DNA from: Chloroflexota bacterium
GTDB lineage: Bacteria > Chloroflexota > UBA6077 > FW602-bin22 > CADDYW01
Length of the DNA stretch: 47,385 nt
Assembly (NCBI GenBank): GCA_019690095.1
Contig: JADGGD010000008.1
Coordinates: 1-47,385 of the forward strand
Reading direction: 5' to 3'
A model generated the notes under the pieces. It saw only the letters and a list, made by a program, of their open reading frames with translations. It made no database searches and had not been told where the DNA came from. Position numbers and translations under genes: made by a program. Below are positions 25,788 through 35,728 of this stretch, in pieces (the first letter of the stretch is position 1; every line of letters begins with the position of its first letter).

Positions 25788-26893
25788 TCGCTGCTCTCAC
25801 ATAGTTGAATGAATCGATCGAAGAGATACTGGTTGTCCTGCGGTCCCGGTGCTCCCTCCGGGTGGTACTGGACCGAGAAGACCGGCCAGGACTCATGGGC
25901 AAGCCCCTCGACCGAACCGTCGTTGAGGTTGATCTGGCTCACGTAGAAGCCGGTTCGCGGGTCGATCGAGTCGGCATCGACCTGGAACTCATGGTTCTGG
26001 GAAGTGATGTAGACGCGGCCGGTTCGGGTGTCCCGCACAGGATGATTGGCGCCGTGATGTCCGAACGGGAGGCGGCTCGTCCGGCCGCCGATCGCCAGAC
26101 CAAGGAGCTGGTGGCCGAGGCAGATGCCCATAAGGGGGATCCGGCGCTCGAGCAGGGCACGCACCGTTGCCGCGCATTCAGCCAGGCGGGCCGGGTCACC
26201 CGGGCCGTTCGAGATCACCACGCCGTGCGGCTCGCAGGCCAGGATATCCGCAGCCCGCGCATCGTAAGGGAGCACGAGCAGGTCCGCACCGCGCCGCTGG
26301 AGAGAGCGCAGGATATTCTCTTTCCGTCCGCAATCGATAACCACGATGCGGAGCCGCCGATCAGCGCGGGCGCCGGGGAGCTCCTGCGGGACAGTGACCG
26401 AGGTGTCCGCGACCAGGTCTTTCTCGCTCAGCGGCACGACCGCCCGCGCCCGTTCGACAAGGGCGGCGTCAGAGAGGTTGGCCGCATCATAGACGAGGAC
26501 GCCGCGGAGCGCTCCCCGCGCACGCAGGCGCCTGACCAGCGCCCGCGTGTCCACCCCCCGGATCGCTGGAATGCCGTGTTCGACGAGGAAGGAATCCAGG
26601 GGACACTCGGCGTTCCAGTTACTCGGATCCCCATAGTATTCCCGGACGATGAACGCCGCGATCCACGGCCGCCGCGACTCGTTATCCGTCCGGGCGACGC
26701 CGTAAATGCCGATCAGAGGGTAGGTCAGGGTGACCATCTGCCCGCGGTAGGAGGGATCGGTCGCGATCTCCTGATAACCCGTCATGCTCGTGTTGAAGAC
26801 GACCTCGGCCTCGGCATCCACAGGGGCACCGAAGGGCTGACCCCGAAAGACCGAGCCGTCTTCCAGGGCGAGGGCGGACTCGATTTTTTTCAC
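25784..26893 (-). CDS. carA: Carbamoyl-phosphate synthase, glutaminase small subunit
   Basis: 369 residues from GTG 26893 (GTGA overlap with pyrC). The N-terminal CPSase domain has [17 protein letters not shown]; the class I glutaminase domain has the nucleophile Cys258 ([11 protein letters not shown]) and the His344/Glu346 pair (VQYHPEG). It splits glutamine and channels ammonia to CarB. Its place within the pyr operon indicates pyrimidine rather than arginine control, although one copy may serve both. Confidence 0.97.
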   Translation of the reverse strand: MKKIESALALEDGSVFRGQPFGAPVDAEAEVVFNTSMTGYQEIATDPSYRGQMVTLTYPLIGIYGVARTDNESRRPWIAAFIVREYYGDPSNWNAECPLDSFLVEHGIPAIRGVDTRALVRRLRARGALRGVLVYDAANLSDAALVERARAVVPLSEKDLVADTSVTVPQELPGARADRRLRIVVIDCGRKENILRSLQRRGADLLVLPYDARAADILACEPHGVVISNGPGDPARLAECAATVRALLERRIPLMGICLGHQLLGLAIGGRTSRLPFGHHGANHPVRDTRTGRVYITSQNHEFQVDADSIDPRTGFYVSQINLNDGSVEGLAHESWPVFSVQYHPEGAPGPQDNQYLFDRFIQLCESSE

Positions 26894-28260
26894 GCTGCCA
26901 CCTCCCCACTCAGGATCTCCTTGCGCTGCTCATCCACGTACACGAGGCGGCCCCCGCAAATGGTCGCGATGACCTTTCCCCGAAGCGTCATGCCCGCAAG
27001 CGGCGTGTTGTGGCCGAGCGAGGCGAACTCCGACGGGTCGACAGTCCAGGTCGCATCCGGGTCGAAGATGCATACGTCGGCGGGCGTCCCCGGGGCAAGG
27101 GTTCCGCCGGGCAGGTGGAAGGCACGCGCGGGCTCGCAGGTAAGGCGCCGGATGAGGAGCGGGAGAGACAGCTCGCCGGCGTGAACGAGCCCGAGCAGGA
27201 CGGCCAGGGCGGTCTCCAGGCCAGAGATGCCGAAAGCGGCAGTATTATACTCACACAGCTTGTCAACATCGCTGTGCGGCGCGTGATCCGTGCCGATCAG
27301 ATCTATCGTCCCGTCGCGCAGAGCGGCGACGAGCGCCTGGCGGTCCGCCTCCGAGCGCAGGGGCGGGTTGACCTTCGTCGCGGTGTCATAGGGCATACCC
27401 CGCCGCCCGTCTGGCCGCCAGCCGGCGACCCACTCGTCGGTCAGTGTCAGGTGATGGGGCGTCGCCTCGGCTGTGAACTGGATTCCGCGTTCCCGTGCCC
27501 GACGAATTATTTCCACGCCTCGGGCCGTGGTCACGTGGGCGATGTGCAGGAATCCGCCGGTTACCTCACAGAGGGCCAGGTCGCGGGCGATCATCACCTC
27601 CTCAGCGACGCCTGGCCAGCCTTTCAGCCCCAGGCGCGTGGCGACCGGCCCTTCGTTCATGACGCCGCCGGCCGAGAGAGAGGGGTCCTCCTCGTGCACC
27701 ATGATCGGCCGCTCGATCAGGCGGCTGTATTCGAGCGCGTGGCGCATGACGCCGCTATCCACGATTGGCCGTCCGTCATCTGAGAAGGCCACAACGCCCG
27801 CCTCGGCCAGATCCGCCATCTCGGTGAGCTCGCGGCCGGCCATGCCCTGCGTCACGGTGGCGAGTGGGTAAACCCGCACAACAGCCCGGGCGGCTGCAGT
27901 GCGCTGAATGTACTCGACAACCGCGCGATTATCCACCGGGGGGCTGGTGTTGGCCATCGCGCAGACGGCCGTGAAGCCGCCGCGTGCCGCGGCCCGGGTG
28001 CCCGTTGCGATGGTTTCCTTCTGCTCCTCGCCCGGATCCCGGAGATGACAGTGCACGTCGATGAACCCCGGGCAGACGATCGCACCGGCAGCATTCACGA
28101 CCAGCAGTCCCCGGCGGCCCTCCGGCGCTGGCGCCGGAGGCGTGATCTCACTGACGGCCCCCTGCCTCAGCCAGAGGTTGCCCATCTGGTCAATCCCGCG
28201 TGCCGGATCGATGATCCGGCCGCCGTGTACGAGAATATCCGGTGCGCTCTTCAGATCCAC
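26890..28260 (-). CDS. pyrC: Dihydroorotase
   Basis: 456 residues from GTG 28260, placed where the homologous protein begins (DILVHGGRIIDPARG); the frame is open to 28512 but the extra 84 residues overlap pyrB and do not look like an amidohydrolase. Metal and active-site marks: PGFIDVHCHLRDPG, the lysine-side GGFTAVCAMANTSPP, His in MVHEED and LHIAHVTT, and the catalytic Asp in IGTDHAPH. Type I dihydroorotase. It closes carbamoyl aspartate to dihydroorotate. 139 bases separate it from pyrB, the largest gap in the operon. Confidence 0.95.
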   Translation of the reverse strand: MDLKSAPDILVHGGRIIDPARGIDQMGNLWLRQGAVSEITPPAPAPEGRRGLLVVNAAGAIVCPGFIDVHCHLRDPGEEQKETIATGTRAAARGGFTAVCAMANTSPPVDNRAVVEYIQRTAAARAVVRVYPLATVTQGMAGRELTEMADLAEAGVVAFSDDGRPIVDSGVMRHALEYSRLIERPIMVHEEDPSLSAGGVMNEGPVATRLGLKGWPGVAEEVMIARDLALCEVTGGFLHIAHVTTARGVEIIRRARERGIQFTAEATPHHLTLTDEWVAGWRPDGRRGMPYDTATKVNPPLRSEADRQALVAALRDGTIDLIGTDHAPHSDVDKLCEYNTAAFGISGLETALAVLLGLVHAGELSLPLLIRRLTCEPARAFHLPGGTLAPGTPADVCIFDPDATWTVDPSEFASLGHNTPLAGMTLRGKVIATICGGRLVYVDEQRKEILSGEVAA

Positions 28261-28399
28261 AGCTTCACCACCATATCCCCAGGCATCACCATGTTCTTCA
28301 GCCGGCTCCCGCGCGGTCCGCCACGCGGCAGAGATGGTCGCTCCCCAGATGATGATCCAGCGCAAACCCGACCGCTGTCTCTCACTACCGCCTTCCCGA

Positions 28400-29350
28400 T
28401 CACGCAACCGCCAGGCCTGCCCGTTCACCCGCAAGCAGGTAGAGCAGGGCCATCCGAACGGCCACACCGTTCGTGACCTGTTCCTCGATGACCGATTGAT
28501 CACCTCGCGCAACGTCCGGTGCGATCTCGATTCCCTCGTTCATCGGGCCGGGATGCATCACCAGCGCACCGGGGCGCGCGCGGAGCATCCGTTCCCGGTT
28601 GATCTGGTACAGCTTCACGTATTCGCGCAGGCTGGGGAGAAGTCCGCCATCCTGGCGCTCGCGCTGGATGCGCAGGGCCATTACGACGTCAGCCCTCTCG
28701 ATGCAGCGGTCGAGGTCATGGCAAACCTCAACCGGCGGCAAGCCTGCCCGGTGCCCATTGGTCCCAAAGTCCGGCATCAGTGTTGGAGGACCACACAGGA
28801 TAACCCGGGCTCCCATCCGCGTAAGGCCCCAGATGTTGGAACGCGCTACCCGGCTGTACAGGATGTCGCCGACGATTAACACAGTTAGGCCGTGGATTCG
28901 CCTGAACTTCTGGCGGATGGTGAACAGGTCGAGCAGGGCCTGGGTCGGGTGCGCGTGACAGCCGTCGCCCGCGTTGATGACCGATCCGCGAAGATGCTGG
29001 GCCACCAGGTAGGGCGCACCGGCCATGGGATGGCGCATAACCACCACGTCAGCCCCGAGCGCCTGCAACGTTCGGATCGTGTCGACAAGTGATTCGCCCT
29101 TCTCGACCGAGCTTCCACTGGCACTGACGTTGACCACGTCGGCCGACAGGTTCTTGGCAGCCAGTTCAAAGGAAATTCGTGTTCGGGTACTCGGTTCATA
29201 GAAGAGATTGATGATCGTCTTGCCGCGAAGCGGCGGTACCCGCCGGATTGGCCGCGAAAGGACCTCGCGCATCGCTTCAGCTGTGGAGAGAACCTCCTCG
29301 ATCTCCTCCCGAGAGAAGTCGTCGAGGTCAAGAACATCTTTCCGATCCAT
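28400..29350 (-). CDS. pyrB: Aspartate carbamoyltransferase, catalytic chain
   Basis: 316 residues. ATG 29350 is preferred because GGAGG lies 5 bases upstream; GTG 29365, which overlaps the pyrR stop as GTGA, would add 5 residues. The carbamoyl-phosphate site [13 protein letters not shown], the HPTQALLD motif and [12 protein letters not shown] are all present. No regulatory chain gene pyrI is nearby, so regulation probably rests on attenuation by PyrR. It joins carbamoyl phosphate and aspartate. Confidence 0.96.
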   Translation of the reverse strand: MDRKDVLDLDDFSREEIEEVLSTAEAMREVLSRPIRRVPPLRGKTIINLFYEPSTRTRISFELAAKNLSADVVNVSASGSSVEKGESLVDTIRTLQALGADVVVMRHPMAGAPYLVAQHLRGSVINAGDGCHAHPTQALLDLFTIRQKFRRIHGLTVLIVGDILYSRVARSNIWGLTRMGARVILCGPPTLMPDFGTNGHRAGLPPVEVCHDLDRCIERADVVMALRIQRERQDGGLLPSLREYVKLYQINRERMLRARPGALVMHPGPMNEGIEIAPDVARGDQSVIEEQVTNGVAVRMALLYLLAGERAGLAVA

Positions 29351-29361
29351 AATCTCCTCCC

Positions 29362-30027
<666 letters not shown>

Positions 30028-30048
30028 CTAATGGTCACGCTTGCCTTC

Positions 30049-30072
30049 CCTTTCCAGCCTCACAGGACTGGT
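30049..30072 (-). promoter_or_regulatory. PyrR-binding hairpin in pyr leader
   Basis: On the minus strand the RNA reads CCAGTCCTGTGAGGCTGG followed by AAAGG. This matches the conserved PyrR-binding loop of Bacillus pyr attenuators as I know it (CAGTCC-AGAGAGGCTG then AAGG). CCAG/CTGG closes the stem. Bound PyrR-UMP would hold it and let the terminator 34 bases downstream form. Confidence 0.85.
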
Positions 30073-30098
30073 TTAAAGGTACCTTGCCGCTGTCAGGC

Positions 30099-30127
30099 AT
30101 TCTAGCATACCGGGGACGCCGGCGCAA
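30099..30127 (-). promoter_or_regulatory. pyr operon promoter TTGCGC-17-TAGAAT
   Basis: Minus strand: TTGCGC at 30122-30127, 17-base spacer, TAGAAT at 30099-30104. Transcription from about 30092 gives a leader of about 197 bases before pyrR, holding the PyrR hairpin and the terminator. Confidence 0.65.
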
Positions 30128-30165
30128 TATGCGAAAACCCGGCTATTCGCGGCGGCGGTCTTCCG

Positions 30166-31212
30166 TCAGTGGGGTGTCGGTGTGGCTGCAGTCAGGCCGG
30201 GCGCTGACAGGTCCACGCCGCGCAGGAACTCAGCCGACGACTCCGGCGTGACCACGTTGATCATAACGCCGGTCCCCAGTTCAAAGCCGGCCGCGATCGT
30301 TAGCTTGGGCAGGAGCTCCAGATGCCAGTGGTAATCGGTCTCCGGTGAGGAATGAACTGGGGCAGTGTGGATGTAGAAGTTATACGGCGGATCGTTCAGG
30401 CCAGCAACGAGCCGTGCTATTAACTCGTGCAGGGCTCGTGCGAAGTCTTCCTGCTCCGGCCCGGACATCATCTCGAAACGGGCAGCGTGCCGACGGGGGA
30501 CAATCCAGCTCTCGAATGGCGTCCGTGCCGCAAACGGCGCGAAAGCGATGAAGTGATCGGTCGTCAGGATCACTCGCTCGCCAGACTGCTCTTCCCAGGC
30601 GATCATATCGCAGAAGACGCACGCGCGGTGCGCCGCGCGATAGCGGCGGCTTCCTTCCAGCTCTTCCTGGACAACTGGGGGAACGAAGGGGATGCCGAAG
30701 AGTTGAGAGTGGGGATGCTCGAGTGACGCACCCGCCTCTTTACCGTGATTGTTGATCAGGAGCAGGTACTCAATGGCCGGGTTAGCGGCGTGTGCGGTAT
30801 ACCGGGCGATAGAAGCTCGGACAATCCTGGCGATGTGCTCGACCGGTAGTTGGGCGAAATCATCGGTATGCGATGGACTGCTGATGAGCACCTCGTGAAC
30901 CCCAACCCCGTCCATCGTCTCATACGGGCCCACGCGGGCTTGAACGGGCTCCCGATCGGGTGGTCCAAATGCCGGGTACAGGTTGGGCACAACGCGGATC
31001 TCCCAACCGGGCGCATTCGGCAGGGTGCCAGGTGCCCGGTCGGCCAGGACCTCTGGCGGCGTCATATCCTCGTGTCCAACGCAGAACGGGCACGTCGCGG
31101 CAGGGGAAACGGCAACTGCAGGGGCCCGACTGAACGAACTCGGCCGCCGTGCACGCTCGGTCGCGATCGTCACCCATCGCCCGGTGACGAGATCCTGTCG
31201 TAATTGAGGCAT
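30166..31212 (-). CDS. galT: Galactose-1-phosphate uridylyltransferase
   Basis: 348 residues from ATG 31212 (GGAG 8 bases upstream). HIT-superfamily nucleotidyltransferase: the catalytic HPHSQ at residues 166-170, zinc-type cysteines in CPFC (41-44), a second CVFCDMI and the late YNFYIHTAPVHSS with DYHWHLELLPK. It exchanges UDP between glucose-1-phosphate and galactose-1-phosphate, but some relatives of this clade use ADP (ADP-sugar phosphorylases). It sits 15 bases after glgA, so a link to glycogen via hexose-1-phosphate or ADP-glucose is worth keeping in mind. Confidence 0.9.
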   Translation of the reverse strand: MPQLRQDLVTGRWVTIATERARRPSSFSRAPAVAVSPAATCPFCVGHEDMTPPEVLADRAPGTLPNAPGWEIRVVPNLYPAFGPPDREPVQARVGPYETMDGVGVHEVLISSPSHTDDFAQLPVEHIARIVRASIARYTAHAANPAIEYLLLINNHGKEAGASLEHPHSQLFGIPFVPPVVQEELEGSRRYRAAHRACVFCDMIAWEEQSGERVILTTDHFIAFAPFAARTPFESWIVPRRHAARFEMMSGPEQEDFARALHELIARLVAGLNDPPYNFYIHTAPVHSSPETDYHWHLELLPKLTIAAGFELGTGVMINVVTPESSAEFLRGVDLSAPGLTAATPTPH

Positions 31213-31227
31213 TCGTTATCTCCGTGG

Positions 31228-32706
31228 TTAGACTGCCGCGAACTCCTGACGGTGGAACTCACAGGCCCGCTGGTACAGGTCGATGTACTTGCGGGCGGAG
31301 GCGTTCCAGGAGTAATCCGCCTGCATGCCGCGGCGCTGGAGCGTGCGCCAGGTCTCCGTGTATTTGTAGTTCTCTACCGCCCGCACGATGGCTGTATACA
31401 GGTCGATCTGGTTGTACCGCTGGAACGAGAAGCCATTGCCCTCGCCTGTCCGCGGATCGAAGTCGGTGATGGTATCAGCAAGCCCCCCGGTGTGGCGGAC
31501 GATTGGGATCGATCCGTACCGGAGGCTGATCATCTGCCCCAGCCCGCACGGTTCGAAGCGCGACGGCATCAGGAACATATCCGAGCCGGCGTAGATCTTC
31601 TGAGCCAGTGCCGCGTTGAACGTCAGGAAGATGGCGACCCGCCCCGCATAACGGCGGGCGAACTCGTTGAAGACATTATGGTAGTGCTGATCGCCGGTCC
31701 CGAGCAGGACGAACTGCACCTCGAGGCAATCCATCATCGCGTCGAAACACGCGGCAAGGAGGTCGAAGCCTTTCTGATCGGCCAGCCGTGAGACCATCCC
31801 GATCAGCGGAATCGATGCATCCACGGGCAGGCCGGCCTCACGCTGGAGGGCGAGCTTGTTCTCGACCCGCTGGTCGAGATGATCGACATCGTACGTACGG
31901 GCGATATACCGATCCGTGGCCGGGTTCATCTCATCGTAGTCGATCCCGTTCAGGATCCCAAAGAGCCGATCTTTCCGATCACGAAGGAGCGGATCGAGCT
32001 TTTCTCCGTACTCCGGGGTCAAGATCTCCTGGGCGTACCGCTCGGAGACCGTGTTGATCACGTCGGCGAAGTGGATCCCCCGGGCCATGAGGTCAACCAC
32101 GTCGGCCAGTTCGCCGATCTGGGGATGGTGCAGGAAGCCGTACTCCTCGATGCCGGCCACCTCAAGGATCCGCCAGCCGAAGAGGCCCTGATACTGCAGG
32201 TTATGGATGGTAAACACCGTCGCCATTCGGGCGAAGAACGGGTCATTCTTGTAGATCGTCTTGATCCAGTTCGGGACGATGCCGGTGTGCCAGTCGTTAC
32301 AGTGGAGGACATCCGGCTGCCAGCCGAGCGGCCGAAGCATCTCAAGCGCGGCCCGGCAGTACAGGATGAAGCGTTCACCATCATCCGGATAACCGTAGAT
32401 GCCCTCTCGATTGAAAAACTTATCGTTATCGATGAAGTAGACAGGAACGCCGGGGACCGCGTCGGAGCGAAGGATCGTGACCGTTTCAAACACGTCGTCC
32501 ATCGGCACCGGGAAGGACGATAAGACCTCGGTCATCTTGAACCGCTCGCGATCAACACGGCTGTAGCGGGGGAGCACAACCCGGACGTCCACGCCGAGGC
32601 GGGCGAGTGCTTTTGGAAGGGCTCCGGTCACATCGGCTAGCCCGCCGGTCTTGGCGAAGGGCACCATCTCCGCCGATAAGATCAGCACCTTGAGGGGATC
32701 AGACAC
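31228..32706 (-). CDS. glgA: Glycogen (starch) synthase, GT5
   Basis: 492 residues from GTG 32706, with AGGAG 9 bases upstream. The ADP-glucose-binding KTGGLADV is near residue 20, followed by LPKALARLGVDVRVVLPRYS. The C-terminal domain has GMVSRLADQKGFDLL and the donor-site MPSRFEPCGLGQM followed by RHTGGLADTI. It lengthens alpha-1,4-glucan from ADP-glucose. No glgC or branching enzyme is in the window. The 239-base upstream region holds an extended -10 (TGGTATACT, TATACT at 32934-32939) overlapping the end of the next gene, and nothing else I recognise. Confidence 0.94.
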   Translation of the reverse strand: MSDPLKVLILSAEMVPFAKTGGLADVTGALPKALARLGVDVRVVLPRYSRVDRERFKMTEVLSSFPVPMDDVFETVTILRSDAVPGVPVYFIDNDKFFNREGIYGYPDDGERFILYCRAALEMLRPLGWQPDVLHCNDWHTGIVPNWIKTIYKNDPFFARMATVFTIHNLQYQGLFGWRILEVAGIEEYGFLHHPQIGELADVVDLMARGIHFADVINTVSERYAQEILTPEYGEKLDPLLRDRKDRLFGILNGIDYDEMNPATDRYIARTYDVDHLDQRVENKLALQREAGLPVDASIPLIGMVSRLADQKGFDLLAACFDAMMDCLEVQFVLLGTGDQHYHNVFNEFARRYAGRVAIFLTFNAALAQKIYAGSDMFLMPSRFEPCGLGQMISLRYGSIPIVRHTGGLADTITDFDPRTGEGNGFSFQRYNQIDLYTAIVRAVENYKYTETWRTLQRRGMQADYSWNASARKYIDLYQRACEFHRQEFAAV

Positions 32707-32933
32707 GGGAGTCAACTCCTTGATAATCGAGCCGGCACTGGCCAGAGATTCTCTGTATCCGGTGACGGGACGCGGGCAGCCGGACACGCGGTTTGCAACA
32801 TCCGTGCCGAGTTGTGCACTTGCCTGGGGCAGTGCGTGGGCCCGCGCGTGCGAGCCAATGCAGCCATCCGGGCCGGCCGCTGGCGTCCGGTGCCCGCGCC
32901 GCGCGGGAGCGGTTCCATCCCTGCATCACGCAC

Positions 32934-32942
32934 AGTATACCA
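32934..32942 (-). promoter_or_regulatory. Extended -10 promoter upstream of glgA
   Basis: Minus strand TGGTATACT, the form of an extended -10 box that can work without a good -35, and no -35 is evident. A start near 32927 gives a leader of about 220 bases before glgA. Confidence 0.45.
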
Positions 32943-32945
32943 CGG

Positions 32946-33983
32946 TTAGGGAAGGCCTAGCCGCCGACCGATCTGGAGGACTGTCGGTAGAATGTCCCGA
33001 AGTTGTTGAATCGCCTCGTCGCGGTAGGAAGCGATGATATCTGCCGAGGGACGCCGACCGGCCCGGTAATAATACTGGCCGGCCTTGCCTATGATGGCTG
33101 TTCCCACGTATGCGACCGCCGCCCGCGGAATAATCGTCAGTGGGTTCGGGACCACAGCCGCGGCTGTTCGAGCGGCCGAGCGCCAGACAAAAGCCGCGCC
33201 GATGGCGGGCGCGATCTCTGCCAGGACCTGTGCCCGGTTCTCGATTGGCCGTCCATAGAGGAGTGCCAGCTTCAGGAGCAGCATGATCTGATTTTTCGTC
33301 AGGACGAGGAGATCGGTCCCCGCAGCAGCCAGGGGGCCGATGACAGGGATTACCGTTGGCAGGCTGGAGATGATGACGAACTCGGCATTGGCCCGCGCGG
33401 CATCCGAGACGAGAAAGTCAGCGGCGGCTTCACGCAGGGCCGGGAGCCGTCGCCCAAGCGCGAGGGCAAGGTGTGGAACGCCCCGAATGAGCCATGGTGC
33501 GACCGTTCGCCGAATGGCCTCCGGATCATCGAGCGGGGCCGCGAGCACGTGCTCTGGCGCCAGGCCGAGGAACGCCGCGGCGGAGGTGCGGATCACGCTG
33601 CGCTCGACCGCATTGCGGTCCTGGGGCTCGCTGAGGGCGCACAGGACCCGACCGGAGCGCCGCACCAGCTGGGCCATATGCCCGCGCTGAACTACCCCCG
33701 GCTCTTCCTGTGCCGATGTGACGTAGAGATAGACATCGGCATCGGGAAGGGCAGTGGGGAGGTCATCGGCCATATCACAGATATCAAGGAGTACCTCGGG
33801 CCCATCCGGCTCTCCGTTGAGGAAGAGGGCTGCCAGTCGCCGCTTCCCGACGCCGGGCGATCCGCAGATGACAAACCGAATTGGCTGGTGGGCCTCACGA
33901 ATCACCTGTTGTGGATCGATCTCTCGGAGGACGTTCCACGCATCGCCCAGACGTTCGGCCGAGAAGAGGTCTCGGATATTCAC
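32946..33983 (-). CDS. P-loop (degenerate GTPase) plus DUF697 protein
   Basis: 345 residues from GTG 33983 (GGAG 5 bases upstream; GTG 33986 is also possible). The N-terminal half is an Era/dynamin-like P-loop domain beginning IRFVICGSPGVGKRRL. In the motif GxxGxGK[ST] the usual Ser/Thr after the lysine is Arg. No clear DxxG or NKxD motifs follow (the places read DICDMAD and CALSEPQDRN), so GTP binding is doubtful. The C-terminal half is a hydrophobic DUF697-like region (SSLPTVIPVIGPLAAAGTDLLVL, then LKLALLYG) that probably enters the membrane. Function unknown. Confidence 0.8.
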   Translation of the reverse strand: MNIRDLFSAERLGDAWNVLREIDPQQVIREAHQPIRFVICGSPGVGKRRLAALFLNGEPDGPEVLLDICDMADDLPTALPDADVYLYVTSAQEEPGVVQRGHMAQLVRRSGRVLCALSEPQDRNAVERSVIRTSAAAFLGLAPEHVLAAPLDDPEAIRRTVAPWLIRGVPHLALALGRRLPALREAAADFLVSDAARANAEFVIISSLPTVIPVIGPLAAAGTDLLVLTKNQIMLLLKLALLYGRPIENRAQVLAEIAPAIGAAFVWRSAARTAAAVVPNPLTIIPRAAVAYVGTAIIGKAGQYYYRAGRRPSADIIASYRDEAIQQLRDILPTVLQIGRRLGLP

Positions 33984-34134
33984 CACTGCTCCATTAGCGG
34001 CTTGCGCCCGCTGGAGATGTCGCCATGAGTATTATGAGTATACTGGATCCTGCGTGGGGCACGCGTCACAGCCAGAGTGGCTCCCCGACTGTGATCTGGG
34101 GCCACGCGAGCCGCAGGTGACGTTCGCGGTAACA

Positions 34135-34164
34135 TTGACGGTCCTGGAATTGGCATGCTATCAT
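34135..34164 (+). promoter_or_regulatory. rpsP promoter TTGACG-18-TATCAT
   Basis: TTGACG at 34135-34140 and TATCAT at 34159-34164, 18 bases apart. A start near 34171 gives a 5' leader of about 70 bases on the rpsP-khpA-rimM transcript. Confidence 0.65.
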
Positions 34165-34241
34165 ACCTCCGTTACAAGATACTCGCTTTCCCTAACTCGG
34201 CCAATCGCGTTGTTATCAGGTACGGAGGATCAACACCAGAC

Positions 34242-34538
34242 ATGCCAGTCAGGATCCGACTGCGTCGGATGGGCGCGAAGAATCGCCCTTTCTACCGCGT
34301 AGTCGTGGCGGACTCGCGATCGCCGCGAGATGGGCGCTTCATTGAGACGGTCGGACACTATGATCCGTTGACCAATCCCCCAACAGCCAAGGTAAATGCC
34401 GAGAAGGTACGTTACTGGCTGTCTCATGGTGCGCAGCCGACCGATGCGGTCCGGCGCATCCTGAGGTGGACCGGCGTGGTCCAGGAAGCGCCGGATGTCT
34501 CCCCAGGCGAGTCCTCCGAGCCCGAGTCCGTGGGCTGA
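34242..34538 (+). CDS. rpsP: Ribosomal protein bS16
   Basis: 98 residues from ATG 34242, behind GGAGGA 12 bases upstream. The complete S16 core is visible: [26 protein letters not shown] and [12 protein letters not shown], with [21 protein letters not shown]. It binds 16S rRNA during early 30S assembly. The 15-residue Ser/Glu tail after the core is the usual variable end. First gene of the rpsP-khpA-rimM group. Confidence 0.97.
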   Translation: MPVRIRLRRMGAKNRPFYRVVVADSRSPRDGRFIETVGHYDPLTNPPTAKVNAEKVRYWLSHGAQPTDAVRRILRWTGVVQEAPDVSPGESSEPESVG

Positions 34539-34643
34539 TCACCCGTCGCGGCCCGGAAGCAGTTCGTCGTGATCTATCAGTGCAGCTGAGATGCCAACCG
34601 ATCGGTCCGTTGGCCCTAACCGCATTGTCGCCAGGAGAGCCCG

Positions 34644-34871
34644 ATGAAAGAGCTCGTCGAGTACATCGCCAAGGCACTCGTGGAAAACCCGGACCAGGTC
34701 CGAGTCACTCAGGTTGTCGGGGAGCAGTCGATTATTCTCGAGCTGCAGGTCGCCCAGGAAGATATGGGCAAGATCATCGGCAAGGAGGGACGGATCGCCA
34801 ATGCGATCCGCACGCTCCTCAAGGTCGCGGCGGCGAAGCAGGGCAAGCGTGCGGTGCTGGAAATCCTCTAG
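34644..34871 (+). CDS. khpA: KH-domain RNA-binding protein KhpA
   Basis: 75 residues, one KH domain with the type II motif [19 protein letters not shown] that grips single-stranded RNA. The start [21 protein letters not shown] is near identical to KhpA/YlqC proteins, which pair with KhpB and affect cell elongation and small-RNA function. Its place between rpsP and rimM is the standard one. Confidence 0.93.
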   Translation: MKELVEYIAKALVENPDQVRVTQVVGEQSIILELQVAQEDMGKIIGKEGRIANAIRTLLKVAAAKQGKRAVLEIL

Positions 34872-34898
34872 TGGGAGATTCCTTCGGTCAGCACGCGA

Positions 34899-35465
34899 GT
34901 GTCCTTCGATCGTAAGCATCTAACCGGTGGCGTCCGCGCTGGTCCAATCCGGCAGGAGGTTCGTTTCCTGGTCATCGGCCGAATCCTCGGGCCGATTGGA
35001 CTGGCCGGTGAGGTACGCGTTCAAATCCTCACAGACTTCCCCGACCGGTTCTTGTCGCTCCACACAATCCACGTCGGGGATAATCTCCGCCCCTACGCCG
35101 TGCAGACGGTTCGCCTGGATCGCGGTACGGCCATCTTGAAGCTGGCCGGCATTGACGATGCAACCACCGCCCGCGCGCTTGCCAATCAGGATGTTCAGAT
35201 CCCGGCCCGAGAGGCCGTCGAACTACCGCCCGATCAATACTTCTGGCACCAGATCATCGGCCTGGAGGTCTGGACCGATGATGGCCGTCTGCTGGGTCGG
35301 GTAACCGAGATCCTGCGCACGGGGAGTAATGACGTGTATGTTGTTGGTGAGGGGGCCGGCGAGGTTCTCATACCGGCGATCGAGGATGTGGTCCGCCAGG
35401 TTGATCTGGTAAACGGGCGGCTGGTCGTTCACCTTCTACCGGGCCTTGAGCCCGAGGACAGCTGA
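34899..35465 (+). CDS. rimM: Ribosome maturation factor RimM
   Basis: 188 residues in the longest form, from GTG 34899. The N-terminal domain begins FLVIGRILGPIGLAGEVRVQILTDFPDRF and the C-terminal PRC-barrel has YFWHQIIGLEVWTDDGRLLGRVTEIL and GAGEVLIPAIEDVV. It binds ribosomal protein uS19 during assembly of the 30S head. The start is uncertain: the first 20 residues are not conserved-looking, and no strong ribosome site is seen. trmD and rplS, which commonly follow rimM, are absent here. Confidence 0.94.
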   Translation: MSFDRKHLTGGVRAGPIRQEVRFLVIGRILGPIGLAGEVRVQILTDFPDRFLSLHTIHVGDNLRPYAVQTVRLDRGTAILKLAGIDDATTARALANQDVQIPAREAVELPPDQYFWHQIIGLEVWTDDGRLLGRVTEILRTGSNDVYVVGEGAGEVLIPAIEDVVRQVDLVNGRLVVHLLPGLEPEDS

Positions 35466-35509
35466 CCGCAGTCAGGCTGGCATCCTGCTCCAGGTGCCAG
35501 ATGCTTCTC

Positions 35510-35728
35510 TCACGGTAGACGTGACGGTCGCGAGCCGTGGAAGTTCACATTCCCAATCGGCTCGTTCATGTACACGTCGCCGTTGCGAATCTTGATGTTA
35601 AACCCACACTCCGGATTCGTGCATACCCAGGCCTTAAAATGGATCGGCGCGCCTCCACTGCCGAAGTCTGACAGCGGCACGAGCTCGCCAGCATTGCACT
35701 TGTGACACTTCGGCAATGCAAACTCCAT
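35510..35728 (-). CDS. Small zinc-ribbon protein
   Basis: 72 residues from ATG 35728, with GGGAGGG 9 bases upstream; the frame is open to 35764. Two cysteine pairs, CHKC near the start and CTNPEC about 30 residues later, would hold one zinc, and the sequence AWVCTNPECGFNIKIRNGD has the look of a rubredoxin-like knuckle. The tail NVNFHGSRPSRLP is short. Its promoter is about 190 bases away. Role unknown; convergent with rimM. Confidence 0.8.
   Translation of the reverse strand: MEFALPKCHKCNAGELVPLSDFGSGGAPIHFKAWVCTNPECGFNIKIRNGDVYMNEPIGNVNFHGSRPSRLP

Noticed and set aside
25805-27184. 459-residue open frame opposite carA and pyrC
   Set aside because: Fully antisense to two intact enzymes and without protein-like features.
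28261-28512. N-terminal extension of pyrC to 28512
   Set aside because: It overlaps pyrB, is rich in Arg/Trp and lies before the conserved dihydroorotase beginning; GTG 28260 fits better.
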